From Acidobacteriota bacterium (GTDB taxonomy: Bacteria > Acidobacteriota > Vicinamibacteria > Vicinamibacterales > UBA2999), in contig JAUSDY010000042.1 of NCBI GenBank assembly GCA_030650395.1, positions 22,804-86,803 of the forward strand: DNA of 64,000 nt, written 5' to 3'. Below are positions 16,324-24,859 of this stretch, piece by piece. The position numbers were made by a program, and so were the translations under genes. The first letter of the stretch is position 1; every line of letters starts with the position of its first letter. The notes under the pieces were generated by a model, which had not been told where the DNA came from, searched no databases, and saw nothing but the letters and a program-made list of their open reading frames with translations.

Positions 16324-17165
16324 ATGCGCCGTGCCGTCGTCTTCGTCGCAATCGTCTCGACCTTGTGGCTGCCCCAGGCGGCCGCCGCCCAGACCACCGC
16401 CACACTGACCGGGCGCGTGGTGGATGACAGTGGTGGCGTGCTGCCTGGCGCAACGATTACGGCAAGACACACCCAAACGGGCCTGCAGCGGAGCACGGTC
16501 TCCGACGCGCAGGGACGCTACACGCTGGCGTCGCTGACGCCGGGATCGTACCAGGTTCACGTGGAATTGTCCGGCTTCCGGCCGCTCCAGCGGACCTGAC
16601 GTTGAGCGTCGGCGGCGTCGCCGAAGCCGTCACGGTGCGGGCCGATGCGTCGGCGGTCAACGCCCGGTCCGGTGAGCTCAGTTACCTGGTGGCGGAGCAG
16701 GCGATCGAGGATCTGCCACTGAACGGTCTGTCGGTGCGGCCGATCCAGTGGGACATCGAAACGCCTCAGGTGCGGGTCTGGAACCTCAACCTGCAGCGCG
16801 AAATGCTCGGCACCGCACTGACGATCGGTTACGCTGGCTCGCGTGGCCGGCATCTGCTACGCAGCAACGACGTCAACACGGCGATGCCGATCACCGGCAC
16901 CGACGGCCTGCCGTTTTTTCCAGCCGGCGCGCCGCGCATCAACACCGCGTGGACGACGATTGAGCTCAAGAGCTCGGACGGCGACTCGTGGTATCGAGCG
17001 CTGATTCTCGAAGCGCGCCGCCGCTGGTCCAACGGCGTCATGTTCCAGTCTGCCTACACGTGGTCGAAGTCGGAGGACACGACGCAGGCCTCGACGTTTT
17101 TCTCGGATGCCACCAACGGCACGACATCGGCCTTTCCCGAGTTCATTCCCGCGACAGGTTCAGCT
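16324..17165 (+). pseudogene. Oar-like TonB-dependent receptor, collapsed pseudogene
   Basis: The first 90 codons encode a signal peptide and a carboxypeptidase-regulatory-like domain (TLTGRVVDDSGGVLPGATI, SLTPGSYQVHVELSGF), the normal start of receptors of about 1,000 residues. The frame is then lost at a TGA, resumes in another frame at LSVGGVAEAVTV, and jumps from the plug region (AIEDLPLNG) straight to the barrel region (VRVWNLNLQREML, YRALILEARRRWSNG). At least two internal deletions and one frameshift have removed about 70 percent of the gene. It is clearly non-functional. Confidence 0.85.
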
Positions 17166-17207
17166 CGGGATCCGGGTGCGGTTCTAGAGAAGCGTTGCCG
17201 CTGTCGG

Positions 17208-17690
17208 CTACCGATGCTTCGCGAAGACGGTCTTCTTGCCGTCCTTCGTGAACGCGATCACGTCGAACGGCTCTTTCCGGCCGCCCTGTTCCATGCCGGG
17301 CGAACCCATCGGCATGCCGGGCGCGGCGATGCCGGCAATCGTGGGCTTTTCTTTCAGCAGCCGCTGGATGTCGGCCGCGGGCACGTGCCCCTCAATCACA
17401 TAGCCGCCGATTGTCGCGGTGTGGCATGACGCGAGCTCGTCGGTCACACCTGCGCCGGCGCCGATCGCGCGCAATTGTGCATCGTTGACGTGCTTGGCTT
17501 CCACCTGGAAGCCGTGCGCCTGGAGGTGCTCCACCCAGGCGCTGCAGCATCCTCAAGTTGGGGACTTGTAGACCACGACGCCGGTGCGTGCGGACACCGG
17601 CTTGGACTGAGCGAAGACCCCCAGGCCGAAGCTCGCGGTGGCCGCGATGGCGATGGCCGAGACGGCGAGCGTGATCGTTCGAATTCCCAT
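17208..17690 (-). CDS. DUF411 (CopG-like) copper-associated exported protein with in-frame TGA at the active-site Cys; candidate selenoprotein
   Basis: Read from the ATG at 17690, the frame gives a signal peptide (ending GLGVFAQ), VVVYKSPT, a TGA at 17553-17555 (codon 46), then GCCSAW and a complete DUF411 domain to the stop at 17208 (DELASCHTATIGGYVIEGHVP). In DUF411/CopG proteins this position is the first Cys of the CGCC metal-binding motif, so TGA replaces exactly one conserved Cys. Just downstream, GCGCCTGG and CCAGGCGC form a perfect 8-bp stem with its loop about 18-21 bases after the TGA, the place expected for a bacterial SECIS. A simple TGC-to-TGA mutation is the alternative. No sel genes are in the window. 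Confidence 0.65.
17516..17542 (-). promoter_or_regulatory. candidate bacterial SECIS hairpin
   Basis: On the minus strand the stem arms GCGCCTGG (17542-17535) and CCAGGCGC (17523-17516) enclose an 11-base loop. Two further pairs are possible if the U at 17533 is bulged, leaving GAGCA as apical loop. Arm start is 11 bases and loop about 18-21 bases after the in-frame TGA. A G-containing small loop and a bulged U are features of bacterial SECIS elements. The hairpin also encodes protein, so chance in GC-rich DNA is possible. Confidence 0.45.
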
Positions 17691-17816
17691 ACGAAATGCT
17701 ACTCCAATCCGGGGAAGGTGTACTCGATCGCCGTGTGCAAAGGGTGTGCCCCGGGGTCAGGTCAAGAAAATCACTGTTCGGGATGATTGGGGACAGGTCC
17801 CGACGCAAATGGCACT

Positions 17817-17849
17817 GCGGGAAAAACTCGCACGTTGCGAAATATTCCC
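17817..17849. promoter_or_regulatory. paired palindromic sites, candidate enhancer
   Basis: GCGGGAAAAACTCGC (17817-17831) and GCGAAATATTCCC (17837-17849) have centres about 19-20 bp apart; the nearer lies 49 bp upstream of the -24 element at 17892. Confidence 0.45.
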
Positions 17850-17890
17850 AACCCTCGACTTCCTCCATTAGCAAATTCGCGCGATCCGGC

Positions 17891-17905
17891 TGGCGGCGTT
17901 TTTGC
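17891..17905 (+). promoter_or_regulatory. candidate sigma-54 promoter of the tandem USP gene
   Basis: TGGCGGCGTTTTTGC fits GG-N10-GC with TTTGC at -12. The expected start is about 17917, nine bases before the ATG at 17926. Confidence 0.55.
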
Positions 17906-17925
17906 TCTTCCCCGGATGGAAACTC

Positions 17926-18831
17926 ATGACCGCCCGCCCGTTACTGCTCTGTCCGATAGATTTTTCCAGCGCATCGCGCGCCGCGCTGCGGCACGCCCTG
18001 GCGATCGCCGATCACTTCAGCATGCGACTGCTGCTCTTGACGGTCGATGATCCGATCCTCGAAGCCGCGGGCGATGCGAAACTGGGCGCCGGATGGAACC
18101 GCCGTGTCAGCGAGCGCGAGCTACGGCTCCTCCTCGCGGAAACGCTGGGGCCGCATCCATCCCCTCGCGATGTGGAGGTCGAGGTCGTCACAGGGAAGCC
18201 GGCGGTGGAGATCCTGCGCATCGCGCGAGAGCCCAGGTGCCTGGCGATCGTGATGAGCACGCACGGCCGATCGGGCCCGAGGAAGTTGTTCTTTGGGTCG
18301 ACGGCGGAACGCGTGCTGCGTGAGACCACGGTGCCGGTGCTGTTGACCCCGGCCGACGACGGGGGAGCGATTTCGATCGATGCGCTGACGCGCTCAGGGG
18401 CGCCCGTGCTGGTGCCGGTCGATCTGAGCGGCGCGAGCGCACGCCAGCTGGAGTACGCGCGGACGATCGCGGCCGTGCTGAAGCTGCCGCTGCTGCTCGC
18501 GCACATCGTCGAGCCGCTCCACCCGCCGGCGGAGCTCGACCTGCCCGAACTGACTGCAGAACGACTGCTTCGTGCCCGGGTTGCCATCGCCGCGCTCACC
18601 AACGCGACGCCGCTGTCGACGCCGCGAGACTCGGTGATCGAGGTCGGCGATGCGGCCGGCGCGATTGCACGCCTTGCGCGCGATCGCCACGCCGGTTTGA
18701 TGGTGATCGGCCTCCACGGGTCGCAGTCGTTTGGCCCCCGCATGGGATCGGTGACCTACCGGGTGCTGTGCCAGGCGCCAGTGCTGACGCTGGCCCTGCC
18801 GCCGGAGTGGAACCCGTCTGGCTTCAACTGA
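17926..18831 (+). CDS. universal stress protein, two tandem Usp domains
   Basis: The 301-residue product contains two Usp folds. Domain 1 (residues 1-145) starts PLLLCPIDFSSASRAAL and has the nucleotide-loop segment STHGRSGPRKLFFGSTAERVL. Domain 2 starts PVLVPVDLSGASARQLEYA and ends GLHGSQSFGPRMGSVTYRVL. The ATP-binding pattern G-x2-G-x9-G-[ST] is close to complete in domain 1 and weaker in domain 2. Double-domain USPs are cytoplasmic and often induced by oxygen limitation or starvation. I chose the ATG at 17926, downstream of a sigma-54-like promoter. Its 3' end overlaps the convergent membrane-protein gene by eight bases. Confidence 0.9.
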   Translation: MTARPLLLCPIDFSSASRAALRHALAIADHFSMRLLLLTVDDPILEAAGDAKLGAGWNRRVSERELRLLLAETLGPHPSPRDVEVEVVTGKPAVEILRIAREPRCLAIVMSTHGRSGPRKLFFGSTAERVLRETTVPVLLTPADDGGAISIDALTRSGAPVLVPVDLSGASARQLEYARTIAAVLKLPLLLAHIVEPLHPPAELDLPELTAERLLRARVAIAALTNATPLSTPRDSVIEVGDAAGAIARLARDRHAGLMVIGLHGSQSFGPRMGSVTYRVLCQAPVLTLALPPEWNPSGFN

Positions 18832-19357
18832 CCGGGCGCGTGAACACAGTGCCGACGGCTGCAATCAGTCCGAACGATAACATCCACGCGATCACGCAGA
18901 CGGCGACCGCCCGCCACGTGGTCGTGTAATCGAGCGCCTGCCGGACGGCAATGACCGTTGCGGCGATCATCCACAGCGAGACCAGGCCGAAGACGAATGG
19001 GGCCACCGCCGGCATCGCCGCGAGGGCATAGAGCGTTCCGGGCGCGGCCGCAAAGCCGATTGAGCGCAACAACTCGCTCGGGTTGCTGCGGGTCTGCGGC
19101 TCCGGCAGCAGCCGCGTGCCGATGGCGGTAATCAGCATCGCCCACACGACCCACCACCCAAGCATCATCGCCATCGCGATGGCAAAGCCGGGAGAGCCGG
19201 CGATGCTGAGGCTTTTAGCCGCGAATGCGCCAGCAGCGCACGCCAGCGCGATGACGAGAATCGCGGAGGCGCCGGCGCGCCGGTCTGACTCGATGTCCTC
19301 GTAGGCGCCGGCATCGAGCATCAGCGCGCCGATGAAACGACGCACGAAGAGGGTCAT
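18824..19357 (-). CDS. Yip1-like membrane protein
   Basis: The 177-residue product has about five hydrophobic segments and a layout typical of small bacterial Yip1-domain proteins (RFIGALMLDAGAYEDIESDR, then helices, with LLRSIGFAAAPGTLYAL in the middle). No catalytic residue is recognised, and function is unknown. It lies between a USP gene (convergent) and a DUF2383 gene on the same strand 12 bp away, so it may be the second gene of that unit. Confidence 0.65.
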   Translation of the reverse strand: MTLFVRRFIGALMLDAGAYEDIESDRRAGASAILVIALACAAGAFAAKSLSIAGSPGFAIAMAMMLGWWVVWAMLITAIGTRLLPEPQTRSNPSELLRSIGFAAAPGTLYALAAMPAVAPFVFGLVSLWMIAATVIAVRQALDYTTTWRAVAVCVIAWMLSFGLIAAVGTVFTRPVS

Positions 19358-19369
19358 GATGCGCCGATG

Positions 19370-19825
19370 CTACATCACCTGCTGCGAGGGCCGACCGAGA
19401 TCGGCGAAGCGGAGGTGAGACTCGCGCACGACCGCATATTCGTGCTCGACGAGGTCTCGAACCGTCGCCGGCAGCGCGCCCTCGACGGCGCTCTTGAACG
19501 CCAGAACGGTGACGCTGTCGCCGCGCCGGGCCTCCGCAACCACCGCGCCGTCGTCGTGGCCGCTCCAGGCGCTCCTGACGTCCATCCACCGCCGGTGTAT
19601 TGAGGCCGCCGCCGTGCCGTCGGCGGTCGCCGCCCCGCCGAGCCGCTGCGCATACGGCAATAGATTCGTCGCGAACTGGGCGCGCCGGTAAGCGGTGTCC
19701 GTGAAGAACGATTTCAACTCCGGATTCGACACGAGCTCCGCGGCATGAAGGAGACCCCGTTCTCCGTCCTTGCAGGTTTCGATCAACGTATTCAGTACCG
19801 CGCGTGGGCTCAACTCTGTCATCAC
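19370..19825 (-). CDS. DUF2383 (PA2169-type) four-helix protein, copy 1
   Basis: The 151-residue product is helical and starts LSPRAVLNTLIETCKDGERGLLHAAE. It has the middle segment DVRSAWSGHDDGAVVAEARRG and the C-terminal EHEYAVVRESHLR of the PA2169 family, a ferritin-like four-helix bundle of unknown function. A paralogue at 57606-58055 shares most of its central half. Both are preceded by a similar sigma-54-like promoter. Co-occurrence with USPs suggests a stress role. Confidence 0.82.
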   Translation of the reverse strand: MMTELSPRAVLNTLIETCKDGERGLLHAAELVSNPELKSFFTDTAYRRAQFATNLLPYAQRLGGAATADGTAAASIHRRWMDVRSAWSGHDDGAVVAEARRGDSVTVLAFKSAVEGALPATVRDLVEHEYAVVRESHLRFADLGRPSQQVM

Positions 19826-19879
19826 GTCCTCCTGGCGTCACTCGCGGACCGCCCGCGCCGCGACGTCACCACCCTCACT

Positions 19880-19894
19880 GCATGTTGCGGGCCA
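19880..19894 (-). promoter_or_regulatory. candidate sigma-54 promoter of DUF2383 copy 1
   Basis: The minus strand reads TGGCCCGCAACATGC (GG-N10-GC). The second DUF2383 gene has TGGCCAGCAATGTGC at the same relative place. The expected start is near 19868, giving a 43-base leader. Confidence 0.5.
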
Positions 19895-19945
19895 TCAGGC
19901 GGCGCCTGATGTGGGCGCGAAGTGCAGACGGCGGCGCGGCCCGCC

Positions 19946-19979
19946 GGGGATTTCCCCGGGTTTCGCGGGGAAACTCCCC
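19946..19979. promoter_or_regulatory. shared pair of palindromes between divergent sigma-54-like promoters
   Basis: GGGGATTTCCCC (19946-19957) and GGGGAAACTCCCC (19967-19979) have centres 21.5 bp apart. They lie between the minus-strand promoter at 19894 and the plus-strand promoter at 20043, about 58 and 71 bp from the two -24 elements, and could serve both. Confidence 0.6.
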
Positions 19980-20042
19980 GCCGCGTCGCTGCTCACCGCG
20001 ATGAAACCCGGTAAAGGTGGTGAGAAACTCGCAGCGCGCAGG

Positions 20043-20057
20043 TGGCACGGCTGTTGC
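20043..20057 (+). promoter_or_regulatory. candidate sigma-54 promoter of the acetyltransferase-multicopper oxidase fusion
   Basis: TGGCACGGCTGTTGC matches the sigma-54 consensus at every conserved base. The predicted start at about 20069 is three bases before the ATG at 20072. Confidence 0.65.
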
Positions 20058-20071
20058 CCTTACAGGATTAG

Positions 20072-22114
20072 ATGACCATCGTGACCGCACCCCCGTTGCC
20101 CGTCGAAGAGTCCGATCCGCGCGCTTATCTCCGCGACGGCAGCGTCGCTGTGCTCCGCGTCAGCCGGCCGGCAGACCAGAACGCGCTGCGGCGTTTTTTC
20201 CACGAGCTGTCGCCCGGCTCGCGGCAGTCCCGCTTCTTCAGTCTGGCGGAACCGGCCGAGACGCTCATCGACGCATTCTGCGATTCGAGCGACCCCACGC
20301 GTCAGGCGACCGTGGTCGCGGTTCGCCTGGAAGACGAAGGGCTTCGACCCGTTGCCGTAGGCTCCTATCTCGACCTCGGTAACGGCGTAGCGGAGGCTGC
20401 ATTCGCCGTCGCCGATGCGGTCCAGGGCAGGGGACTCGGGACGATTCTCCTCCAGCGGCTTGCGAAGCTCGCCGCGGCGAATGGGTTCCGGCGCTTCAAC
20501 GCGATCGTTCTCTGCGAGAACACGGCGATGCTCGACGTGTTCCGTGCGTCCGGGTTTCAGATCGGATCGAAGACCCAGCACGGCGTCGTGACCGTTGCTC
20601 TAGCACTCGGCCCGCCAGATGCCCGTCCAGCTCGAAATATTGCACCGCCCGTGGGAAGATATTTCGAGAATCCCATGTTGTTCGCGCTGCTCATTGTTTG
20701 CGTGCTCGTTCCCGGCTCCACATGGGCGCAGTCATTTGCGCCGCCCGGATGGAGCGACGGACTGAAATTGAATGAACCGGCCGACCTCAACCCGGATCCG
20801 CGCATTGTCGAGGTCAATCTCACGGCGAGGCTCGCGGACGTCGAGATCGCCCCGGGCAAGCGCGTGCACGCCTGGACCTACAACGGCGGCTTGCCCGGCC
20901 CGCTGATCAAGACGCGAGTCGGCGATCGCTTGATCGTTCACTTCACGAACGAGCTGAAGGATCCGACGACGGTGCATTGGCACGGGGTGCGCGTGCCGAT
21001 CGAGATGGACGGCGTACCGGGCGTCTCGCAGGAAGAAGTGAAGCAGGGTGACTCGTTCACCTACGACTTCGTGGTTCGCGATGCCGGGTTGTATTGGTAT
21101 CACCCGCACGTCATGTCGGCTGCGCAAGTTGGCTTCGGTCTCTACGGCGCGCTGCTCGTCGAAGATCCCGACGACGGCGTTGGCGTGGCGGATCAAGTCA
21201 CGATCGTGTTGAGCGACATCGGGTTCGACGCGAAGGGCCGGCTTGAGCCCGCGGAGAGCGGCGGGTCCGCAGGAATGGTGTTCGGCCGCGAAGGGGCGTA
21301 CGTGCTGGCCAACGGCCGGACGAAACCCGTTCTGCGCGCTCGGCCGGGCGCGCCGCAGCGCTGGCGCATCGTCAACGCCTCAAAGAGCCGCTACTTCTAT
21401 CTCGATCTGGAGGGGCAGGCGATGACGGTGATCGGCGGCGACGGCGGCCTTCAGGAGCGTGCGGTCACGACCGACATCCTGCTGATCACCGCCGGTGAGC
21501 GCGCCGATGTGATCGTCAGCCCGAAGGGCAAGTCCGGCACGCCATTGATGCTGCGCGCCATGCTTTACAACCGTGGTTACGGCAGCGTCGAGTACCGCAG
21601 TGTCGAAGAAGTGCTGACGATCGAGTTCACCAAAGAAGCGCCGGTCACCAAGACCGCGCCCGTGACGGTGGGCCGCGCCATTCCACGTCTGTCTGCCGCC
21701 GGCGCGACGCCGGTGAACATCGAGCTGACGCTACCGCCGATGGAACACTTCAAGTCGGAGTTTCGTGTGAACGGCGTCCCGTTCTGGAAGGCGAAGCCTT
21801 ATCTGGCGAAGCTTGGCGAGACGCAGCTGTGGATCGTCAGGAACGACACCGACTGGGACCATCCGTTCCACCTGCACGGCTTCTTCTTCCAGGTCGTCAA
21901 TGAGAAGGGCGAGCCCGTCGGGCCGCTGGCGTGGAAAGACACGGTGAACGTCCCGATGAAAACGACGGCGCGGTTCCTCGTGAAGTTCGACGAACGTCCA
22001 GGCGAGTGGATGTTCCACTGCCATATCCTGGATCACGCCGACGGCGGACTAATGGGCACGGTCCTCGTCGGGCCCGTGTCGCCCTCCACCCACGTCCACA
22101 CGAAGAAACAGTAG
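20072..22114 (+). CDS. GNAT acetyltransferase fused through an internal signal/anchor to a multicopper oxidase
   Basis: One open frame of 680 codons joins two unrelated proteins. Residues 1 to about 185 form a GNAT domain of the type attached to acyl-CoA synthetases in Pat proteins (FFHELSPGSRQSRFFS; AVADAVQGRGLGTILLQRL). Residues 202-220 are a typical signal peptide (MLFALLIVCVLVPGSTWAQ). The rest is a multicopper oxidase with HWHGV, WYHPHV, HPFHLHGFFF and HCHILDHADGGLM. As one chain, the GNAT part would stay inside the cell and the oxidase would be outside. The oxidase may instead be translated separately from the internal ATG at 20675 (weak ribosome site). No stop separates the domains. 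Confidence 0.8.
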   Translation: MTIVTAPPLPVEESDPRAYLRDGSVAVLRVSRPADQNALRRFFHELSPGSRQSRFFSLAEPAETLIDAFCDSSDPTRQATVVAVRLEDEGLRPVAVGSYLDLGNGVAEAAFAVADAVQGRGLGTILLQRLAKLAAANGFRRFNAIVLCENTAMLDVFRASGFQIGSKTQHGVVTVALALGPPDARPARNIAPPVGRYFENPMLFALLIVCVLVPGSTWAQSFAPPGWSDGLKLNEPADLNPDPRIVEVNLTARLADVEIAPGKRVHAWTYNGGLPGPLIKTRVGDRLIVHFTNELKDPTTVHWHGVRVPIEMDGVPGVSQEEVKQGDSFTYDFVVRDAGLYWYHPHVMSAAQVGFGLYGALLVEDPDDGVGVADQVTIVLSDIGFDAKGRLEPAESGGSAGMVFGREGAYVLANGRTKPVLRARPGAPQRWRIVNASKSRYFYLDLEGQAMTVIGGDGGLQERAVTTDILLITAGERADVIVSPKGKSGTPLMLRAMLYNRGYGSVEYRSVEEVLTIEFTKEAPVTKTAPVTVGRAIPRLSAAGATPVNIELTLPPMEHFKSEFRVNGVPFWKAKPYLAKLGETQLWIVRNDTDWDHPFHLHGFFFQVVNEKGEPVGPLAWKDTVNVPMKTTARFLVKFDERPGEWMFHCHILDHADGGLMGTVLVGPVSPSTHVHTKKQ

Positions 22115-22121
22115 GCGCCGG

Positions 22122-22712
22122 TCAGCGCCCGACGCAGCGAATAGCGTCGGGAATCTCATCGAGGATGATGTTCGCCCGGGTGTCGTGCAGCACGAGGTCG
22201 CGCCCCAGGAATCTGTAGTGAACATCGGGCGGCAGCTCGGGCAGCGCGGCGAGCAGGTTGGGCGGCACCGTCGAGAGCGGCTCCCGCTTCGGATAGGTCC
22301 CGTTGATTTGATACTTGAAGTCGCCCGGGTTGCCGTCGCCTTGAAGGGCGGCACACGTGCCGCCGTCGGTCTCGGCGCGGAGCGCCCTCCGGAACGCCGT
22401 GCGAACCCGCCTCGAGAAAATGTCACCACGCTTGGCTTTCGCGCGCGCCACCCGGATGCGTGCGGCCAGCGCGTTTTCGGCTTGAAGAATTTCCACGGGC
22501 TTCTCGGTAACCGCGAGCGCCTTCAGTCCCTGCTCGAGCTTGCCGCGCAACTCGGCATACGAATTCATGCGAGCGATGAACGTCGCCGCGGCATCGCCCC
22601 AGATCTGCACTTGGAAGTCAGGTTTCTGCGGCGTCTGACCTGGCGAGGCCTGGAGTCCCGCGATCGACGCGAGGGCGATCATGGCGAAGCCCAGCATGGG
22701 CCGAAGAGTCAT
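22122..22712 (-). CDS. secreted protein of an uncharacterised family (full-length copy A)
   Basis: I do not recognise this family by name. The 196-residue product has a signal peptide (MIALASIAGLQA) and a mixed helical middle (YAELRGKLEQGLKAL, AENALAARIRVARAK). Its C-terminal signature is LPPDVHYRFLGRDLVLHD followed by IILDEIPDAI. The same YRxxGxDLVxxD ending recurs at 37899-38387 and in the relic at 57186-57584, and a C-terminal scrap is at 33474-33545. It has 'FxTPAVxxALR'-like helices and an INGTYP motif shared with the relic. It lies convergent to the GNAT-oxidase fusion. Confidence 0.7.
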   Translation of the reverse strand: MTLRPMLGFAMIALASIAGLQASPGQTPQKPDFQVQIWGDAAATFIARMNSYAELRGKLEQGLKALAVTEKPVEILQAENALAARIRVARAKAKRGDIFSRRVRTAFRRALRAETDGGTCAALQGDGNPGDFKYQINGTYPKREPLSTVPPNLLAALPELPPDVHYRFLGRDLVLHDTRANIILDEIPDAIRCVGR

Positions 22713-22795
22713 CCCTTCGAGTGTACGCCCGAAGGATCAGAAAGGGTGTGCAAACTCGAACACTTACCGACCCTTTGCGCTGGTAACCTCCCCTT

Positions 22796-23594
22796 GTGGT
22801 TCCCCTTGTGCTTTGTGCTGTTGACCTGGGCCCGACGTCGCCCCGAGTCCTCTTGCACGCCTCTGGTTTTGGCGCGGTCCTCGGCGCCGCGCTGAAAGTG
22901 GTGCACGTTGCATCCGATACTCACCCCGAAACCCAGCGACGTGTTGCAGCCGAATGCCTGAGGATGGCGCCCTATCTATCAGGCGATGTTCGAGGAGTCG
23001 GACGTCCTGGTGCGCCTGGGTCCGGTTTCGGAAGCCATTCACCGGGAGGCGGTGCAGCTCGGCGCCACGCTCCTGGTCATTGGCAGCGGCAGCCACGCGA
23101 GCCTCGTGAAACTACTGATGGGATCGACGACCGACGCGATTCTTCGGAGCACCCGCACAAATACGCTGCTGGTCCCGCCGAATAAGTTCGACATCATCAG
23201 CGTCATCAGTGACGCCGCCCTGACCTGCGGTCCGGTGCTGGCAGCCGTCGACCTTGCCGAAGACTGCCGGCATCAGCTCGAAGCCGCGAGCCATCTCGCC
23301 GGCATTGCCCGGCAACCGCTCTTGATCATGACGGTCGCGGACAGCTCGACGACGGACCACGATGCGTCTCAGGCGATCCGGGATCGCGCCCACGACCTGT
23401 CACCGGTCAAGCCCACGTCGATCATCGTGCGTCGTGGCGGCGTTGCGGAAGAGATCTCCCGCTGCGCCAAGACGGAGGATGCGGGCCTGGTCGTGATGGG
23501 GCTTCGCCAGAACAGCCGAGGGCGTCCGGGCGTGATCGCGCAGGCCGTTCTCGACACCGGTCGCGCGTTCGTGCTGGCGGTTCCGGCCGGCTAG
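22796..23594 (+). pseudogene. tandem-domain universal stress protein interrupted by a 4-bp duplication
   Basis: The frame from the GTG at 22796 (VPLVLCAVDLGPTSPRVL) encodes the first Usp domain up to RMAPY. It then meets TATCTATC at 22973-22980; removing one TATC restores the frame into YQAMFEESDVLVRLG and the rest of a two-domain USP (LVIGSGSHASLVKLLMGS; second domain GPVLAAVDLAEDC to [13 protein letters not shown] end). The damage is a single tandem 4-base duplication, so it is recent, or an assembly error, or a phase-variable site. The second frame could be translated from an ATG at 22986. Confidence 0.8.
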
Positions 23595-24859
23595 GCGCGC
23601 AGGCTGCGGATCTTGAGCGCGAGCGCGACCACAACCAACAGGATGGCGCCGAGGGAAACGGCGAGGCCCGTGCGCCGGTACGAAACCTCGGCCAGAGCGG
23701 CCTGGCCCTCCGAGTCGACCTTGGCGGTGATGCCCAGGCCTGCCTGCAGCACGGCGCTCACCGGTTTCGGATCGAAGGCGTGCATCTCGGTGCGGGCCAG
23801 AGTCAGTTGGTTGGCCGCTTCGCGCAACGCGAGCGATTGTTCGCCCATTTCCATGCCCGCGTTCTCGGCTGATGCAACCAGCGCTTGCGAATGGCTGATG
23901 GCCTCTTTCAACTTCTCGATCTCCGAACGCATGGCGGTGGCAGCCTTACTCCCGTTGTCGCCTTCGGTATGGCAGTTCGTGCAGAGCGCCGCCTTATCGG
24001 TACCGAGCATGGCGTCGGTCGGCTCGGCGATGTCGTGATTGCCGTGGCACTCGACGCAGCTGCGGTCGAAGATCTGGCTGTGCGTGCTCAGCGCGAACTT
24101 CGTCGCGAAGACGGTGTGGCAGGTGCCACAGACGTTGGCGATGGCGCCGACGCCCGGCGGCGCCGCGCCGTGGTTGCCGTGGCAGTCGTTGCAGGTCGGC
24201 GCCGATAGATCGTTCCCCTTCACCATCGCGGCATGGTGAACGCTCTTCTCGTATTTCGCGCGCTGGTCCGTCGGCAGCGGCGATCCGTCCGGCAGCATGT
24301 AACCCTTCATGCGATCGGCATCGGCATGGCATTTCGTGCACGTCGTGGCGACGTTCAGCACGTAGACGGGTGACTGCGCGTCGCCGACCAGCCGCACGCC
24401 GTGCGCGCCGTGGCAGCTGACGCAGGTCGCCACTTTGGTATCGCCCTTGGCGAGCTGCTGCCCGTGCACGCTGGTGGCGTACTCGACCGCCTGATCGACG
24501 CGCTGTTTCGGCGCGTACTTGCGCATCAGCGCCGCGTCGGAATGACAGCGCGAGCACACGGCGATCACCATCTGTCCGGCCGGCTTGCCCTTGAACCCCG
24601 TGGCAGGCGCCTTGGCTTTCGCCTTGTCGGTCTCGTTGGGGTTGCCGCCATGGCAATCGACGCAGGTGAATCCGCGGTCGCGGTGCACATCAGTGCCGGC
24701 AAAATCGCGCGCCGGGGCCGCCAGCGCCGGCTGCGCCTGATCCCCATGGCAGGTCTGGCAACCGGACGGTGGCGCGGCCTGCGCCGCCGCCGGGGCCGCC
24801 GAAGCCAGGACTCCGCCGACGAGGGCGGCGAAGAGGAAGTTACGCGGCCAGGTAGCCAT
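23591..24859 (-). CDS. nine-heme c-type cytochrome with C-terminal membrane anchor
   Basis: The 422-residue product has a signal peptide (ending APAAAQA), nine CxxCH motifs (CQTCH, CVDCH, CSRCH, CVSCH, CTKCH, CNDCH, CGTCH, CVECH, CTNCH), a helical linker of about 70 residues and one C-terminal membrane helix ([14 protein letters not shown]). It is the last gene of a seven-gene operon and overlaps the cytochrome b gene by 20 bases. It probably takes electrons from the Rieske-cytochrome b pair and passes them to other periplasmic cytochromes. The order of electron flow is inference. Confidence 0.88.
   Translation of the reverse strand: MATWPRNFLFAALVGGVLASAAPAAAQAAPPSGCQTCHGDQAQPALAAPARDFAGTDVHRDRGFTCVDCHGGNPNETDKAKAKAPATGFKGKPAGQMVIAVCSRCHSDAALMRKYAPKQRVDQAVEYATSVHGQQLAKGDTKVATCVSCHGAHGVRLVGDAQSPVYVLNVATTCTKCHADADRMKGYMLPDGSPLPTDQRAKYEKSVHHAAMVKGNDLSAPTCNDCHGNHGAAPPGVGAIANVCGTCHTVFATKFALSTHSQIFDRSCVECHGNHDIAEPTDAMLGTDKAALCTNCHTEGDNGSKAATAMRSEIEKLKEAISHSQALVASAENAGMEMGEQSLALREAANQLTLARTEMHAFDPKPVSAVLQAGLGITAKVDSEGQAALAEVSYRRTGLAVSLGAILLVVVALALKIRSLRA

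Noticed and set aside
16588..16600. The TGA in the TonB receptor gene as another recoded stop
   Set aside because: The frame changes there and large parts are missing; this is a deletion scar, not recoding.
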